The translations under genes were made by a program, and so were the position numbers. From Pseudomonadota bacterium (lineage in GTDB: Bacteria; Myxococcota_A; UBA9160; JADFDR01): a stretch of 34,710 nt of DNA. This document shows, one piece after another, positions 7,147-15,878 of this stretch (position 1 is its first letter; each line of letters starts with the position of its first letter). Under the pieces are notes generated by a model. It had not been told where the DNA came from and did no database searches. It saw only the letters and a program-made list of their open reading frames with translations. Where the stretch lies: the NCBI GenBank assembly GCA_003353845.1, contig PIVT01000041.1, forward strand, positions 1-34,710, written 5' to 3'.

Positions 7147-7731
7147 CTAACTGCAGAGTTTGTTCAAAAAAGTTTCATGTATCCGCAAATCGGCAGTCAG
7201 TTCCGGATGGAAGGTAGCCGCCCAAACCACTCCCTGACGCACGAGCACAGGTCGCCCTTGCACCTGGGCCAGCACTTCAACTTCGGGACCCAGGCAATCC
7301 AACTGAGGCGCGCGAATAAACACGGCTCGGAAATCTACAAATTCTGGCTGGGCGCCGGGATCCACCTGAGCGATGAAGGAATCGAGTTGAGTGCCGTAGG
7401 CGTTACGCACCGCCAGCGCATCCAACAAACCCAGGGTGGGCACGGGATGGTTTTTCACTTCGCGCGATAATAAAATCGCACCGGCACAGGTTCCCAGAAT
7501 GGGTACACCTGAACGCACCAGGTCGCGCAAAGGATCCATTAGCCCTTCGCGCTCCAAGCCCTTGGAGATGGTCGTACTCTCACCGCCGGGCAGAAGCAAA
7601 GCGTCCGCTCCCTGTTCCAGATCTTCCAGGCAGCGAATGAAGAAAGACTGCGCGCCCGCGTTACGCAACGCACGTGCGTGCGCTTCCACATCACCTTGCA
7701 AGGCGAGAATACCTACGCGTGGAACCGACAT
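7147..7731 (-). CDS. pdxT: Pyridoxal 5'-phosphate synthase glutaminase subunit PdxT
   Basis: A 194-residue class I glutaminase. It has the oxyanion and active-site motifs LLLPGGESTT (46-54), the nucleophile Cys82 in GTCAGAI, the family-specific RNAYGTQLDSF, and the His175/Glu177 pair in FHPEL. It releases ammonia from glutamine for PdxS in the DXP-independent vitamin B6 pathway. It lies 3 bases after pdxS, so the two subunits are expressed together. Length is normal. Confidence 0.97.
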   Translation of the reverse strand: MSVPRVGILALQGDVEAHARALRNAGAQSFFIRCLEDLEQGADALLLPGGESTTISKGLEREGLMDPLRDLVRSGVPILGTCAGAILLSREVKNHPVPTLGLLDALAVRNAYGTQLDSFIAQVDPGAQPEFVDFRAVFIRAPQLDCLGPEVEVLAQVQGRPVLVRQGVVWAATFHPELTADLRIHETFLNKLCS

Positions 7732-7734
7732 TCC

Positions 7735-8637
7735 TTAGCCTCGGTTGGAGAAACGCTCGTTTTCAGGCAGGGTCGACATCTCGATGCCTTCCATGGCTTC
7801 ACCCAGCTCACGACAGCAGTCGAGCAATTTCTTGGGGTCTTGCCAATGTGTGGTGGCCTGAACAATGGCGCGGGCACGTTTTTCGGGGTCTGCACTCTTG
7901 AAGATTCCAGAGCCCACAAAAACAGCCTCGGCACCCAAGGCCATACACAAGGCAGCGTCGGGCGGTGTCGCAACACCACCCGCTGCGAAGTTCGGCACGG
8001 GCAGTTTGCCGTGTTCCGCCACGTACTGAACCAATTCAATGGGAGCCTGAAGCTCCTTGGCCGCAGTGTTGAGTTCGTCGCCACGCATTCCCTTGAGCCT
8101 TCGCATATCACCATTGATCTGGCGCAAGTGCCTCACGGCTTCCACAATGTTTCCACTGCCCGCTTCTCCCTTGGTCCGAATCATGGCCGCACCTTCCGAG
8201 ATACGACGCAGGGCTTCGCCCAAATTTCGACAACCACATACAAAGGGGACATTAAAAGAGTTCTTATCAATATGATGCTCTTCGTCGGCCGGTGTCAGCA
8301 CTTCACTCTCATCGATGAAGTCAACGCCCAAGGCTTGCAGCACTTCAGCTTCCAAAAAGTGGCCTACACGAACTTTGGCCATGACCGGAATGGATACCGC
8401 TGCACGAATGCCTTCGATGATTTCGATGGAACACATGCGCGCGACACCACCGTCGCGGCGAATATCAGAGGGGACACGCTCTAAGGCCATGACGGCTGCG
8501 GCACCCGCGTCTTCGGCAACCCGAGCTTGTTCGGGGTTTACGACGTCCATGATCACACCGCCCTTGATCATCTCGGCCAGTCCGACTTTTAATTCAAAGG
8601 CTTGGGTTCTACCGCAATCCGCATCCTGCTTCGTCAT
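7735..8637 (-). CDS. pdxS: Pyridoxal 5'-phosphate synthase lyase subunit PdxS
   Basis: A 300-residue (beta/alpha)8 barrel protein that makes PLP from ribose 5-phosphate, glyceraldehyde 3-phosphate and ammonia. Asp31 ([13 protein letters not shown]), Lys88 ([10 protein letters not shown]) and Lys156 ([11 protein letters not shown]) match the known catalytic residues of the family. A strong AAGGAGAG site lies just before the ATG. pdxT follows directly. Confidence 0.98.
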   Translation of the reverse strand: MTKQDADCGRTQAFELKVGLAEMIKGGVIMDVVNPEQARVAEDAGAAAVMALERVPSDIRRDGGVARMCSIEIIEGIRAAVSIPVMAKVRVGHFLEAEVLQALGVDFIDESEVLTPADEEHHIDKNSFNVPFVCGCRNLGEALRRISEGAAMIRTKGEAGSGNIVEAVRHLRQINGDMRRLKGMRGDELNTAAKELQAPIELVQYVAEHGKLPVPNFAAGGVATPPDAALCMALGAEAVFVGSGIFKSADPEKRARAIVQATTHWQDPKKLLDCCRELGEAMEGIEMSTLPENERFSNRG

Positions 8638-8700
8638 TCGTTCTCTCCTTGAAAAGTAAGATCTCCCGATTCTACTTTGCTGTTCTCCACTTTATCTTGC

Positions 8701-9276
8701 TTATTCTGCTCGGCGATTCACCCAGTTCATAGCGCTGTCGATTCCCTCATCCAATGCGTATTCAATGGCTCGAGCCGCATCGTCGATTTGACCGGGCAAA
8801 TCGGCGCTCTCCTCACGAGAAAAACGCTGCAACACATAATCCGCCGTGTCCATGTACTCCGGAGGCCTTCCGATGCCAAAGCGAAGTCGAATAAAGTCTT
8901 TGCGACCCAGGCACTGAACAATATTGGCCAACCCACGTTGCCCGCCGGCTCCCCCACCCGCCCGCAAACGCAAGCGGCCTGACGGCAAGTCGACATCATC
9001 CATCACTACCAACAAGCCCGTGGTTATGTCGTCCACGGGAAGAAACTTCAGCGCTTTCGCTACCGCCTTGCCCGACAAGTTCATGTAGGTAAGGGGTTGA
9101 AGAATCCCGACATCTTGCGGCCCTACGCGGCCGCGGCCAAAGAGCCCATCAAACTTTTTCTGATCGAGCACCAAACCATTGCGCTGCGCGAGACGAGCCA
9201 CGACATCGAAGCCGATATTGTGTCTCGTGCCCGCGTACTTCCCATCGGGATTGCCCAGGCCAACAACGAGCTTCAC
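8701..9276 (-). CDS. pth: Peptidyl-tRNA hydrolase
   Basis: A 191-residue enzyme that recycles peptidyl-tRNA released from stalled ribosomes. Asn9 (GLGNP), catalytic His19 (TRHN), Asn66 (TYMNLSGK) and Asp93 (VMDDVDLP) are present. The normally conserved 'GGHNGL' loop reads GGQRGL here, so the positions equivalent to E. coli His113 and Asn114 are Gln and Arg. The gene starts with GTG at 9276, preceded by GGGAAG, and follows rplY by 24 bases. Pairing pth with rplY is common. Confidence 0.97.
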   Translation of the reverse strand: MKLVVGLGNPDGKYAGTRHNIGFDVVARLAQRNGLVLDQKKFDGLFGRGRVGPQDVGILQPLTYMNLSGKAVAKALKFLPVDDITTGLLVVMDDVDLPSGRLRLRAGGGAGGQRGLANIVQCLGRKDFIRLRFGIGRPPEYMDTADYVLQRFSREESADLPGQIDDAARAIEYALDEGIDSAMNWVNRRAE

Positions 9277-9300
9277 AAAGTCTTCCCGTCCCTAGAGAGG

Positions 9301-9960
9301 CTAGTCGTCTGAGGAAGCAGCTTCTTCGCCCTCGGCGTCAGCTTCTTCGCCCTCGGCACCTTCAACACCCTCGACCTCTTCCTCAATTGGCTCTTCCTCG
9401 ACACGCTTGATGTGAACCGTCGCAATGCCCTGATCTGAGCTTGCATTCACAGTCACACCTTCAGGAAGAACAATGTCGCTGATGTGAAGCATGTCGCCCA
9501 CATTCATTCCCGAAACGTCGGCAACGAGTTTGTCGGGGACAGCATCGGGCAGACAATCCACGGTCAACGTGTGCACGAGTTGCTCCAGCAAACCACCCTC
9601 GAGACGAACTCCCTCAGGCTCCCCCTCAAGTTCCAGGTGAACCGACACGCTGATGGACTGCGTGGCATCGATGACATAGAAATCCGCGTGCAGGGGCGCC
9701 CCCTTGACGGGATCACGCTGCAACTCTTTGAGCATGACCGTCTTCGCGCTCTTTCCGATCTTGAGGCTGAAGATGGTATTGAGCCCTGCAGACGATTCCG
9801 TCAGCGAATCCATGAGTTCCTTCCCATTCAAGGAAATGGTCTCCGTCTTGTCAGCTTTGCCATAAATGATCGCGGGAATACGTCCGCCCGCGCGAAGTTT
9901 GCGCGCAACGCCCTTGCCGGAATCGTTACGTGTTTCTGCCATGAGGGCTACATCAGCCAT
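9301..9960 (-). CDS. rplY: 50S ribosomal protein L25, long CTC/TL5 type
   Basis: A 219-residue L25 of the general-stress (CTC) type, with the 5S rRNA-binding N-terminal domain (starting ADVALMAETRNDSGKGVARK) and a C-terminal beta domain ('SVSVHLELEGEPEGVRLEGG'). It ends in an acidic tail of Glu/Asp/Ala from about residue 187 onward. It lies between prs and pth on the same strand, 15 bases after prs, in an arrangement common in deltaproteobacteria. Confidence 0.95.
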   Translation of the reverse strand: MADVALMAETRNDSGKGVARKLRAGGRIPAIIYGKADKTETISLNGKELMDSLTESSAGLNTIFSLKIGKSAKTVMLKELQRDPVKGAPLHADFYVIDATQSISVSVHLELEGEPEGVRLEGGLLEQLVHTLTVDCLPDAVPDKLVADVSGMNVGDMLHISDIVLPEGVTVNASSDQGIATVHIKRVEEEPIEEEVEGVEGAEGEEADAEGEEAASSDD

Positions 9961-9975
9961 CGGTTTTCTCCTTCA

Positions 9976-10917
9976 CTATACGAAGAGGGAACTAACACTC
10001 TCTTCGTTATTGATGCGCCGAATTGCCTCGCCCAACAGGGCGGCCACAGAGACGACATGAATTTTGGTACAAGAGCGCCCTTCGAGGCTGCGCGGAATCG
10101 TGTCGGTGGTGACCAACTCTTTCAGCGGAGACTCTTCGATGCGTTTAATCGCCGGTCCCGAAAGCACCGGATGTGTAATGACTGCGTAGACCGCGGAAGC
10201 ACCTTGATCGATGAGGGCTTTGGCTGCCTCCGTCAAGGTTCCGGCTGTATCCACCATATCATCGACGATGATACAGGTAGCCCCCTCGACATCACCGATG
10301 ATGTGCATGACTTCGGACACGTTGGCCTCTTCGCGCCGCTTATCGATAATGGCCAGTCGTGAATCCAGGCGTTTCGCGTAAGCGCGGGCACGCTCTACAC
10401 CACCCGCGTCGGGTGAAATAATGCAGAGTTCGCCATTACAGCGCTGGCGAATTCCTTCGAGTAGCACGGGGGTGGCGTAGATGTTGTCCACGGGACAGTT
10501 AAAGAAGCCTTGGATCTGCCCGGCATGTAGATCGATGCACAGCACGCGATCGGCGCCCGCGGTCACAATCAAGTCGGCCATGAGCTTGGCGGAAATGGGC
10601 ATGCGGGGTCGCACTTTTCGGTCTTGGCGAGCGTACCCATAATAAGGAATCACCGCTGTGATGCGCTTGGCCGAGGAGCGGCGCAAGGCGTCGATCATAA
10701 TCAACAATTCCATGATGTGCGTGTTGGTGGCCGGAGGCGAGGTGGGTTGCACGACAAAGCAGTCCATGCCGCGCACGTTCTCTTTGATTTCAACGGAAAC
10801 CTCTCCGTCACTGAAGGTCTTCACCTCCAGTTCTCCGAGACAAATCCCCAGATGATTGGCGATCGCCTGCGCTAACTCTGGGTTGGCATTTCCCGTAAAT
10901 AGCTTGAGATGCTGCAT
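9976..10917 (-). CDS. prs: Ribose-phosphate pyrophosphokinase (PRPP synthetase)
   Basis: A 313-residue enzyme making PRPP from ribose 5-phosphate and ATP for nucleotide, histidine and tryptophan synthesis. The PRPP-binding loop [11 protein letters not shown] and the flexible-loop region [10 protein letters not shown] are present. I set the start at ATG 10917 ([16 protein letters not shown]), which has a GAGG site and matches the family. A longer in-frame reading from 11010 would add 31 residues without similarity. Confidence 0.97.
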   Translation of the reverse strand: MQHLKLFTGNANPELAQAIANHLGICLGELEVKTFSDGEVSVEIKENVRGMDCFVVQPTSPPATNTHIMELLIMIDALRRSSAKRITAVIPYYGYARQDRKVRPRMPISAKLMADLIVTAGADRVLCIDLHAGQIQGFFNCPVDNIYATPVLLEGIRQRCNGELCIISPDAGGVERARAYAKRLDSRLAIIDKRREEANVSEVMHIIGDVEGATCIIVDDMVDTAGTLTEAAKALIDQGASAVYAVITHPVLSGPAIKRIEESPLKELVTTDTIPRSLEGRSCTKIHVVSVAALLGEAIRRINNEESVSSLFV

Positions 10918-11044
10918 AGTCGCCCTCGGTCGTTCATTTGCTTTCGCAGTTGATGTTTCGTATCGCATTTTTGTGTCTGTCTTCATCGTGACTCGTGGCG
11001 GAGTTCCCATCCATGTGTCCGATGCTTTCCAAAGCAGATCGAGT

Positions 11045-11118
11045 TGGTTGGGTCGGAAGGAATCGAACCTTCGTTCAGGGATTCAAAGTCCCTTGTCCTA
11101 CCCCTAGACGACGACCCA
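11045..11118 (-). tRNA. tRNA-Gln (anticodon TTG)
   Basis: A full cloverleaf can be drawn on the minus strand: acceptor stem TGGGTCG paired with CGACCCA, a short D arm (GTC/GAC), anticodon stem AGGGA/TCCCT with loop CTTTGAA (anticodon TTG, reading CAA), and T stem GAAGG/CCTTC with loop TTCGATT. The 3' CCA is encoded (11045-11047). It lies between ispE and prs on their strand, so it may be processed from a shared transcript. Confidence 0.95.
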
Positions 11119-11178
11119 ACACGACCCCGACAAACGACTTTACCCGTTCCTCAGGAAAACCCGACTCGACTTCGACCC

Positions 11179-12132
11179 CTACGAACGAGACGGCAACGTG
11201 CACACCACTTGGCTCCATCCTGGTGCCGCGCACACTGCACTGAGTTCATCGCTCTTGCGGGCGCGTTCCGCCGCCGTCACATCCTCAAACACACCGTACA
11301 GGGTCGCCCCACTGCCGGACATCGATACGGCCATCGCCCCCGCCGCCGATAAGACCAAACGAAGTTTCGCGAGTTCCGGGCAAAGGTCCAGCGCTGCGGG
11401 TTCCAAATCGTTCTGTAAGAGTCGCTGGAGATCCTCTCCTCGAGGACGCTCTCGAAACTCAAAAACCGACCGCATCGTAGAACCTGACTCCCACGGCGTC
11501 AACGCGCTATCGCGCTCATCGAAACGCTTAAAAACCTGAGGCGTGGAGAGGGGTGTCCCCGGATTGGCCAATAACAGGGCAAAGGAGGGGATTTCGGCGA
11601 GTTCTTGGATCTGTTCCCCGATGCCCGAGACCCATGCGGGCTGTGGACTGAGGAAAAAAGGGACGTCCGCTCCCAATGTAATTGCCAGGTCCAACAGGCT
11701 TTGGCTGGAGTGGATCCCGGGGAACCTTTGCTCCAGGGCCCGCAGGACCGTCGCTGCATCGCTAGACCCCCCGCCCAGCCCGGCTCCTGACGGGAGTCGC
11801 TTGTGCAAGCGAATACGCAGGGAGGCTTCCAAATTGCCCTGTTCCAAAAACAGTTGAGCAGCCCGGGCCACCAGGTTCGCCGGCCCGGAGGGCACCTCTT
11901 CCCCGCCTCCCACCAACTGAAATTCAACTTTGCGCCCGGCACCGGACTCCTGGGGCAGTTGCTCTAAGCTGATTTCGTCAGTGAAATCCAAAGGCAGGAA
12001 GAGACTCTCCAGCGAGTGGTACCCGTCGGCGCGCAAGCCCACGACACGTAAGCCGAAATTCACCTTGGCCGGGGCCGTCAGGACCAGGCATTGCTCGGAA
12101 GCGGCTTGTTTTTCAGGGAGGGAAGGGGTCAC
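11179..12132 (-). CDS. ispE: 4-diphosphocytidyl-2-C-methyl-D-erythritol kinase
   Basis: A 317-residue GHMP kinase of the MEP isoprenoid pathway. Conserved parts are PAKVNFGLRV (21-30), the ATP loop PSGAGLGGGSSDA (114-126), LGADVPFFL and a C-terminal MSGSGATLYGVF. The GTG start at 12132 overlaps the stop codon of the htrA-like gene (GTGA), indicating coupling. Together with ispG, also in this window, it shows the cell uses the MEP route. Confidence 0.95.
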   Translation of the reverse strand: MTPSLPEKQAASEQCLVLTAPAKVNFGLRVVGLRADGYHSLESLFLPLDFTDEISLEQLPQESGAGRKVEFQLVGGGEEVPSGPANLVARAAQLFLEQGNLEASLRIRLHKRLPSGAGLGGGSSDAATVLRALEQRFPGIHSSQSLLDLAITLGADVPFFLSPQPAWVSGIGEQIQELAEIPSFALLLANPGTPLSTPQVFKRFDERDSALTPWESGSTMRSVFEFRERPRGEDLQRLLQNDLEPAALDLCPELAKLRLVLSAAGAMAVSMSGSGATLYGVFEDVTAAERARKSDELSAVCAAPGWSQVVCTLPSRS

Positions 12133-13514
12133 GGCTGCCCTTTTAACACAGCAAAGCGGCTGTGGGGGCCGCGGCGAAACAACAAAAAAGCGCTCCCTTT
12201 CGCCTCCACGACGCGAACCACCTGGGCAAAATCGACCAAGCGCTCCAGGGGGATGCGCTCGCCCGAGCTGGACTCCCCTTGGATGAGCAGATCACCCACG
12301 CGCAGGCCAGCATCCGACGCCACGCTGCCGGGTTCTACGGCGATCACCAATAAACCCGTATCTCCGCTCAAATTGAATTCATGCAAGGCACCCGGGTCGG
12401 CCTGCGTCAGCTCAAGTCCCAAGGGCCAGTTTTGCCCCATGGGCTGCGCGGCGTGAACATCTGACTTGCGCTCACCGACCCAAACCGAAAGATCGCGCAC
12501 TTTGTTTTTACGATAGAGGGTCAGCGTAATCTTCCCACCCACCGGTATCCGCGCAATCTGCCGAACGAGATCTCGTGGCGCACTTACGGTTTCCCCGTTG
12601 CTCGCCAAGATCACATCTTCCACCAGCAACTGAGCTTGCTCTGCCGGGCTGCCCGGAAAGGTTCCCGTTACCAAGACTCCCTGACTCACCTCAATTCCCA
12701 GGCTGTCTGCCAATTCGGGGGTCAGGCGCTGCACCTGCACACCCACCCAACCGCGAACGATTCGACCTTGGCCTTCCAAATCGGGAAGGACCCCCTGAAT
12801 TAAATCGATGGGGATGGCAAACCCGATCTTGTGGGCCGTCGCCACAATGGCGCTGTTCATGCCGATGACCTCACCCTCCAAATTCACCAAGGGGCCACCG
12901 CTGTTTCCCGGGTTCACCAGGGCATCGGTCTGAATGAAATTGTCAAAATCCCCTACACCCAAGTCGCGCTCTAATCCGCTGATTACGCCCAGAGACAGCG
13001 ATCCTTCCAACCCGTAAGGACTGCCCATGGCCGCCACCTGCTGACCGACCCGCAGTAGATCGGCTCGACCCAGGGGCAGGAACGGCAGTGGCTCTTGCGA
13101 CTCCGCGCGCAAGAGAGCGATATCCATGTTCGCATCACTCCCCAATACTCGAGCGGGCAGCGTTCGCCCATCGGACAGGCGAATATCCACGACGCGCTGC
13201 CCTTCCAATACGTGGTGGCTCGTGAGCAAGGTCCCTTGGGCGTCGATAAAAAACCCCGACCCCCCGCTTTCCATGGACTCGAGCCCGTCTAACAAGTCCC
13301 CGTACGAAACCCTGCCCGGGGCAGGTTGAATTTGCACCACGGCAGGCGTTATCTGTTCCGCCAAGGCCACAAAAGTGTTTGCCGTAATCGTCTGGCTGGG
13401 AGGCTTGTCCGAAGTGGGATCCGCCAAGGCCCTTTGCGCCCACGGAAGGCTCCACACAAACAGTGTGAAACAAAGCGCTGCAATGGAGAGGTTTGAGGGG
13501 GGCGAGGTTTTCAC
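12129..13514 (-). CDS. HtrA/DegP-family periplasmic serine protease with two PDZ domains
   Basis: A 461-residue protein with a signal peptide (about 1-31, ending near ALA-DP), a trypsin-like domain with His101 (TSHHVLEG), Asp131 (NMDIALL) and Ser205 (GNSGGPL), then two PDZ-like regions (about 250-345, with GWVGVQVQ, and about 375-460). This is the DegP/DegS/HhoA layout, and it would handle misfolded envelope proteins. Start and stop overlap its neighbours (GTGA at both ends), so it is the middle gene of a coupled set. I cannot tell which HtrA paralogue it represents. Confidence 0.93.
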   Translation of the reverse strand: MKTSPPSNLSIAALCFTLFVWSLPWAQRALADPTSDKPPSQTITANTFVALAEQITPAVVQIQPAPGRVSYGDLLDGLESMESGGSGFFIDAQGTLLTSHHVLEGQRVVDIRLSDGRTLPARVLGSDANMDIALLRAESQEPLPFLPLGRADLLRVGQQVAAMGSPYGLEGSLSLGVISGLERDLGVGDFDNFIQTDALVNPGNSGGPLVNLEGEVIGMNSAIVATAHKIGFAIPIDLIQGVLPDLEGQGRIVRGWVGVQVQRLTPELADSLGIEVSQGVLVTGTFPGSPAEQAQLLVEDVILASNGETVSAPRDLVRQIARIPVGGKITLTLYRKNKVRDLSVWVGERKSDVHAAQPMGQNWPLGLELTQADPGALHEFNLSGDTGLLVIAVEPGSVASDAGLRVGDLLIQGESSSGERIPLERLVDFAQVVRVVEAKGSAFLLFRRGPHSRFAVLKGQP

Positions 13515-13825
13515 TTTCGGCTCTCGACGAAGCGCAAATGCAAATCGTACAGCAAGTTCTCCAAGAGTTTGGCTTCCTCGACATCGAGGTTGCCGCGGGT
13601 CTTTACTTGCAATAGCTCCAGCGTATCAATGGTCTGTCGCGCCATTTCCAAGTCGGGCGCTTCCACTTGGCCTGTTTCCGGATTGGCGGCCAAGCCCAGG
13701 CTGTACAAGGCTGAAGTGGATAAGGAGACGACAAAGGTCGAAAAATCGATCCGAGGCAATTCGCGATCGGGCTGATCAGCCGTTTTCGTGCCTTCTTCTG
13801 CTTTCGGCTCTGTGGAAGCGGTCAT
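13511..13825 (-). CDS. DUF1844-family protein
   Basis: A 104-residue protein with the DUF1844 pattern: 'IDFSTFVVSLSTSALYSLGL' split by an acidic N-terminal tail, then MARQTIDTLELLQVKTRGNL and a C-terminal LLENLLYDLHLRFVE helix. The family is found in Acidobacteria, deltaproteobacteria and others; its function is unknown. The ATG at 13825 was chosen because AGGAGG lies at good spacing; a GTG two codons upstream is too close to that site. Its stop overlaps the htrA start. Confidence 0.88.
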   Translation of the reverse strand: MTASTEPKAEEGTKTADQPDRELPRIDFSTFVVSLSTSALYSLGLAANPETGQVEAPDLEMARQTIDTLELLQVKTRGNLDVEEAKLLENLLYDLHLRFVESRK

Positions 13826-13864
13826 GTCCACCCCTCCTGGGTTCGTTGCAGTTCATCTTCAATT

Positions 13865-14539
13865 CTAGTTCGATTCAAGCCGCTGCCGCACCCGTTGAAC
13901 GCGCTGGCCCACCGTCACGACACTGCCCAATAGGATAGTCCAAAGTACAAGCATCATGGCAGAGCCCGTTGGAAACAATGCCTGGGTGACGAACCCGACT
14001 TCCAACAAGAGGATACGATCACCTCGCTCCAAGAACCCGCCTGAGAGTGAAGGCAACAGACTTTCTGCCCGCGCCCGGGCATAGGAAACCAGGACACTTG
14101 CCACGAGGGCTCCACCGGCGAGCCAAACCGCACCCAATCTTGCCTGACCCGCATAATAAACAATTAATCCCAAGAACAGGGCCATGTCGGCCAGGCGATC
14201 CAGGGTGGAGTCGAGAAAAGCACCAAAAGGAGTCTCGATACCTCGGGTACGCGCCACGGCTCCATCCAATACATCGCCCAGTGCGCCCAAGGCCAAGCCC
14301 AACGCGGCTAGGCCAAACCAGCCCTGGGACAAGGCAAGGGCCGCCATCACACTCATGGCCGTACCTGCCAGGGTCAGTTGATTGGGCGATAAAGGGAGGC
14401 GAAAGAGGAAAGGGAGGGTTTGTTGAAGCTTTCGGTCCAAGGCACTGGCGGGTGAAGAGGCTCCTGGGGCGGCGTTGGTGTAGGCCGATTCAGCTTGACC
14501 TGGGGCTTCTAGAACTTTTTCCAGCCAAGCCTTGATCAC
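13865..14539 (-). CDS. CDP-alcohol phosphatidyltransferase family membrane protein
   Basis: A 224-residue integral membrane enzyme. The family signature is complete: Asp89, Asp92-Gly93, Ala96-Arg97, Gly106, Asp110 and Asp114. Several hydrophobic helices follow. A later 'ARARAESLLPS...ERGDRILLL' segment resembles phosphatidyl- or archaetidyl-inositol-phosphate synthases more than PgsA or PssA, so an inositol-phosphate-type acceptor is possible but unproven. The start is GTG at 14539, with GGGG upstream. It follows the acidic orphan gene by 42 bases. Confidence 0.85.
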   Translation of the reverse strand: MIKAWLEKVLEAPGQAESAYTNAAPGASSPASALDRKLQQTLPFLFRLPLSPNQLTLAGTAMSVMAALALSQGWFGLAALGLALGALGDVLDGAVARTRGIETPFGAFLDSTLDRLADMALFLGLIVYYAGQARLGAVWLAGGALVASVLVSYARARAESLLPSLSGGFLERGDRILLLEVGFVTQALFPTGSAMMLVLWTILLGSVVTVGQRVQRVRQRLESN

Positions 14540-14581
14540 AGCGGCCCCTTCCTTCGAACCGGCGCTACGCTCCTTCTGCGG

Positions 14582-14875
14582 CTAGAACTCGTTGGTCGGC
14601 TCGCCCAGGGGTGGCAGTGGTGACTCCGTCACAGTTTCAACGCTTTCAGTGCTTTGCCCGGTTTCCACCGTTTCCTGCGTCTCGAAGCTTGCCACTGCTT
14701 CCTCCGCTTTCTCCTCGACGGATTCTTCTTCGCTACTATCATCCAACAATTCGGCCTTATCGCTCAAATCCGGCAGGTTGGCGAGGTTTTGGTCCCACTC
14801 TTTTCGGCCCGTCCAATCTTTGCGATTGGCAAGCCGTGAATCAAATTGAAGGTGTTCGCTACTATCGTGCGCCAT
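14582..14875 (-). CDS. Acidic hypothetical protein
   Basis: A 97-residue protein that I do not recognise. It begins MAHDSSEHLQFDSRLANRKD, has a Trp/Lys/Asn-containing part (WTGRKEWDQNLANLPDL) that looks folded or conserved, then a Glu/Ser/Thr-rich acidic tail. No signal peptide or membrane segment is seen. A GGGAGA site precedes the ATG at 14875. It opens the minus-strand run leading to the CDP-alcohol transferase, DUF1844 protein, HtrA and IspE, and is divergent from the BamD-like gene. In-frame extension upstream would run antisense through bamD and is not supported. Confidence 0.65.
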   Translation of the reverse strand: MAHDSSEHLQFDSRLANRKDWTGRKEWDQNLANLPDLSDKAELLDDSSEEESVEEKAEEAVASFETQETVETGQSTESVETVTESPLPPLGEPTNEF

Positions 14876-14933
14876 CAGACTCTCTCCCTCACTTAGTGAG
14901 CGGCGAAAACTAGCAGATTGGCAGGCTCCGTCG
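14876..14933. promoter_or_regulatory. Divergent promoter region
   Basis: Only 58 bases separate the starts of the acidic orphan gene (minus) and the BamD-like gene (plus), so both promoters must lie in or overlap this gap. I see no clear -35/-10 pair. Confidence 0.35.
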
Positions 14934-15761
14934 ATGATTCGACCCACACCGCAAAATATGTCCACACCCTCCGGGCCAGGCCCGGGGCAACTCGCGCTGA
15001 AGACCCTCGTATGCACATGCCTTTTGGCTGCCTTGGCCCTGGGATGCTCACCCAAACAGCCCGATTTCGATTTAGAGATCCCTCCCGCAGACGAACTGTA
15101 CGAGCGCGGTATGGAGGCCCTCAAGCCGCGACGTTTGCTGGGCATCTTTCCTCATACCAATCACCAAAAGGCCATCGATGCCTTTCAAGAGATTGTCGAC
15201 AACTACCCCTACAGCGAATATTCGGTCAAAGCGGAGCTGGAAATCGCCAATACCTATTACAACCAGGAAAAGTGGGAGGAAGCGCTCTCCTATTACCGTG
15301 ATTTCGGCGATCTCCACCCGGAGAATGAAAACGTTCCCTATGCCATGTTTCGCACGGGCATGTGTTACGCCAACCAGGTCGACGTCCCGGACCGCGATCA
15401 ACGCGTTACCCGCTTAGCCGTTGAAGCCTACGGGGACTTGATCGACTCCTTTCCCGACGACCCCTACGCCCAGCAGGCTCGGGAGCAATCCCGTGAGCTA
15501 AATATCCGTTTGGCCGAAAACGCCTTTATTATCGCTAACTTCTACTTTGAGAAAGAGGAGTATCAAGCCGCGGCCCGGCGCTTCCAAATCATGCTTGAGG
15601 AGTACCCCGGCTTGGGCTTCGACCCTCTCGTACTCCAGCGCTTGGGCATTAGTTACGCCGAACTCAATCGCGACGACGATGCCGCTCGTGTTTTTGAGCA
15701 ATTGCGCACTGAATACGGATATAGCGAAAGTGGCGAGGTGGTTTCCCCCGACTCCCCCTAA
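14934..15761 (+). CDS. bamD: BamD/ComL-like outer-membrane assembly lipoprotein
   Basis: A 275-residue lipoprotein: a hydrophobic signal with the lipobox-like ALGC ending at Cys38, then TPR-type helical repeats (about 50-265) including 'AIDAFQEIVDNYPYSEYSVK', 'WEEALSYYRDFGDLHPEN' and 'YQAAARRFQIMLEEYPG'. This matches BamD/YfiO, which helps BamA insert beta-barrel proteins. Other TPR lipoproteins (for example YbgF-like) are possible, but the length and N-terminal lipobox favour BamD. The upstream ribosome binding site is weak, and an internal ATG at 14958 is an alternative start. Confidence 0.85.
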   Translation: MIRPTPQNMSTPSGPGPGQLALKTLVCTCLLAALALGCSPKQPDFDLEIPPADELYERGMEALKPRRLLGIFPHTNHQKAIDAFQEIVDNYPYSEYSVKAELEIANTYYNQEKWEEALSYYRDFGDLHPENENVPYAMFRTGMCYANQVDVPDRDQRVTRLAVEAYGDLIDSFPDDPYAQQAREQSRELNIRLAENAFIIANFYFEKEEYQAAARRFQIMLEEYPGLGFDPLVLQRLGISYAELNRDDDAARVFEQLRTEYGYSESGEVVSPDSP

Positions 15762-15878
15762 AATCCTGTGAGAACATTTCCCCCTGGCTGCGCGGTGTTC
15801 ATTCGATGATGGCAGCGGCATGTTGTAGCATGCAAAGGGGGAGCATTACCGCATGGACAAGGGAGGGTGGCGCTGATT
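15762..15878. other. Intergenic gap between bamD and cvpA
   Basis: No gene is seen. A small GCATG/CATGC inverted repeat occurs near 15819-15835; it is too short to call a terminator. Confidence 0.4.

Noticed and set aside
14876-15145. Longer form of the acidic orphan protein starting at 15145
   Set aside because: The extension runs antisense through the bamD N terminus; the ATG at 14875 has its own ribosome binding site.
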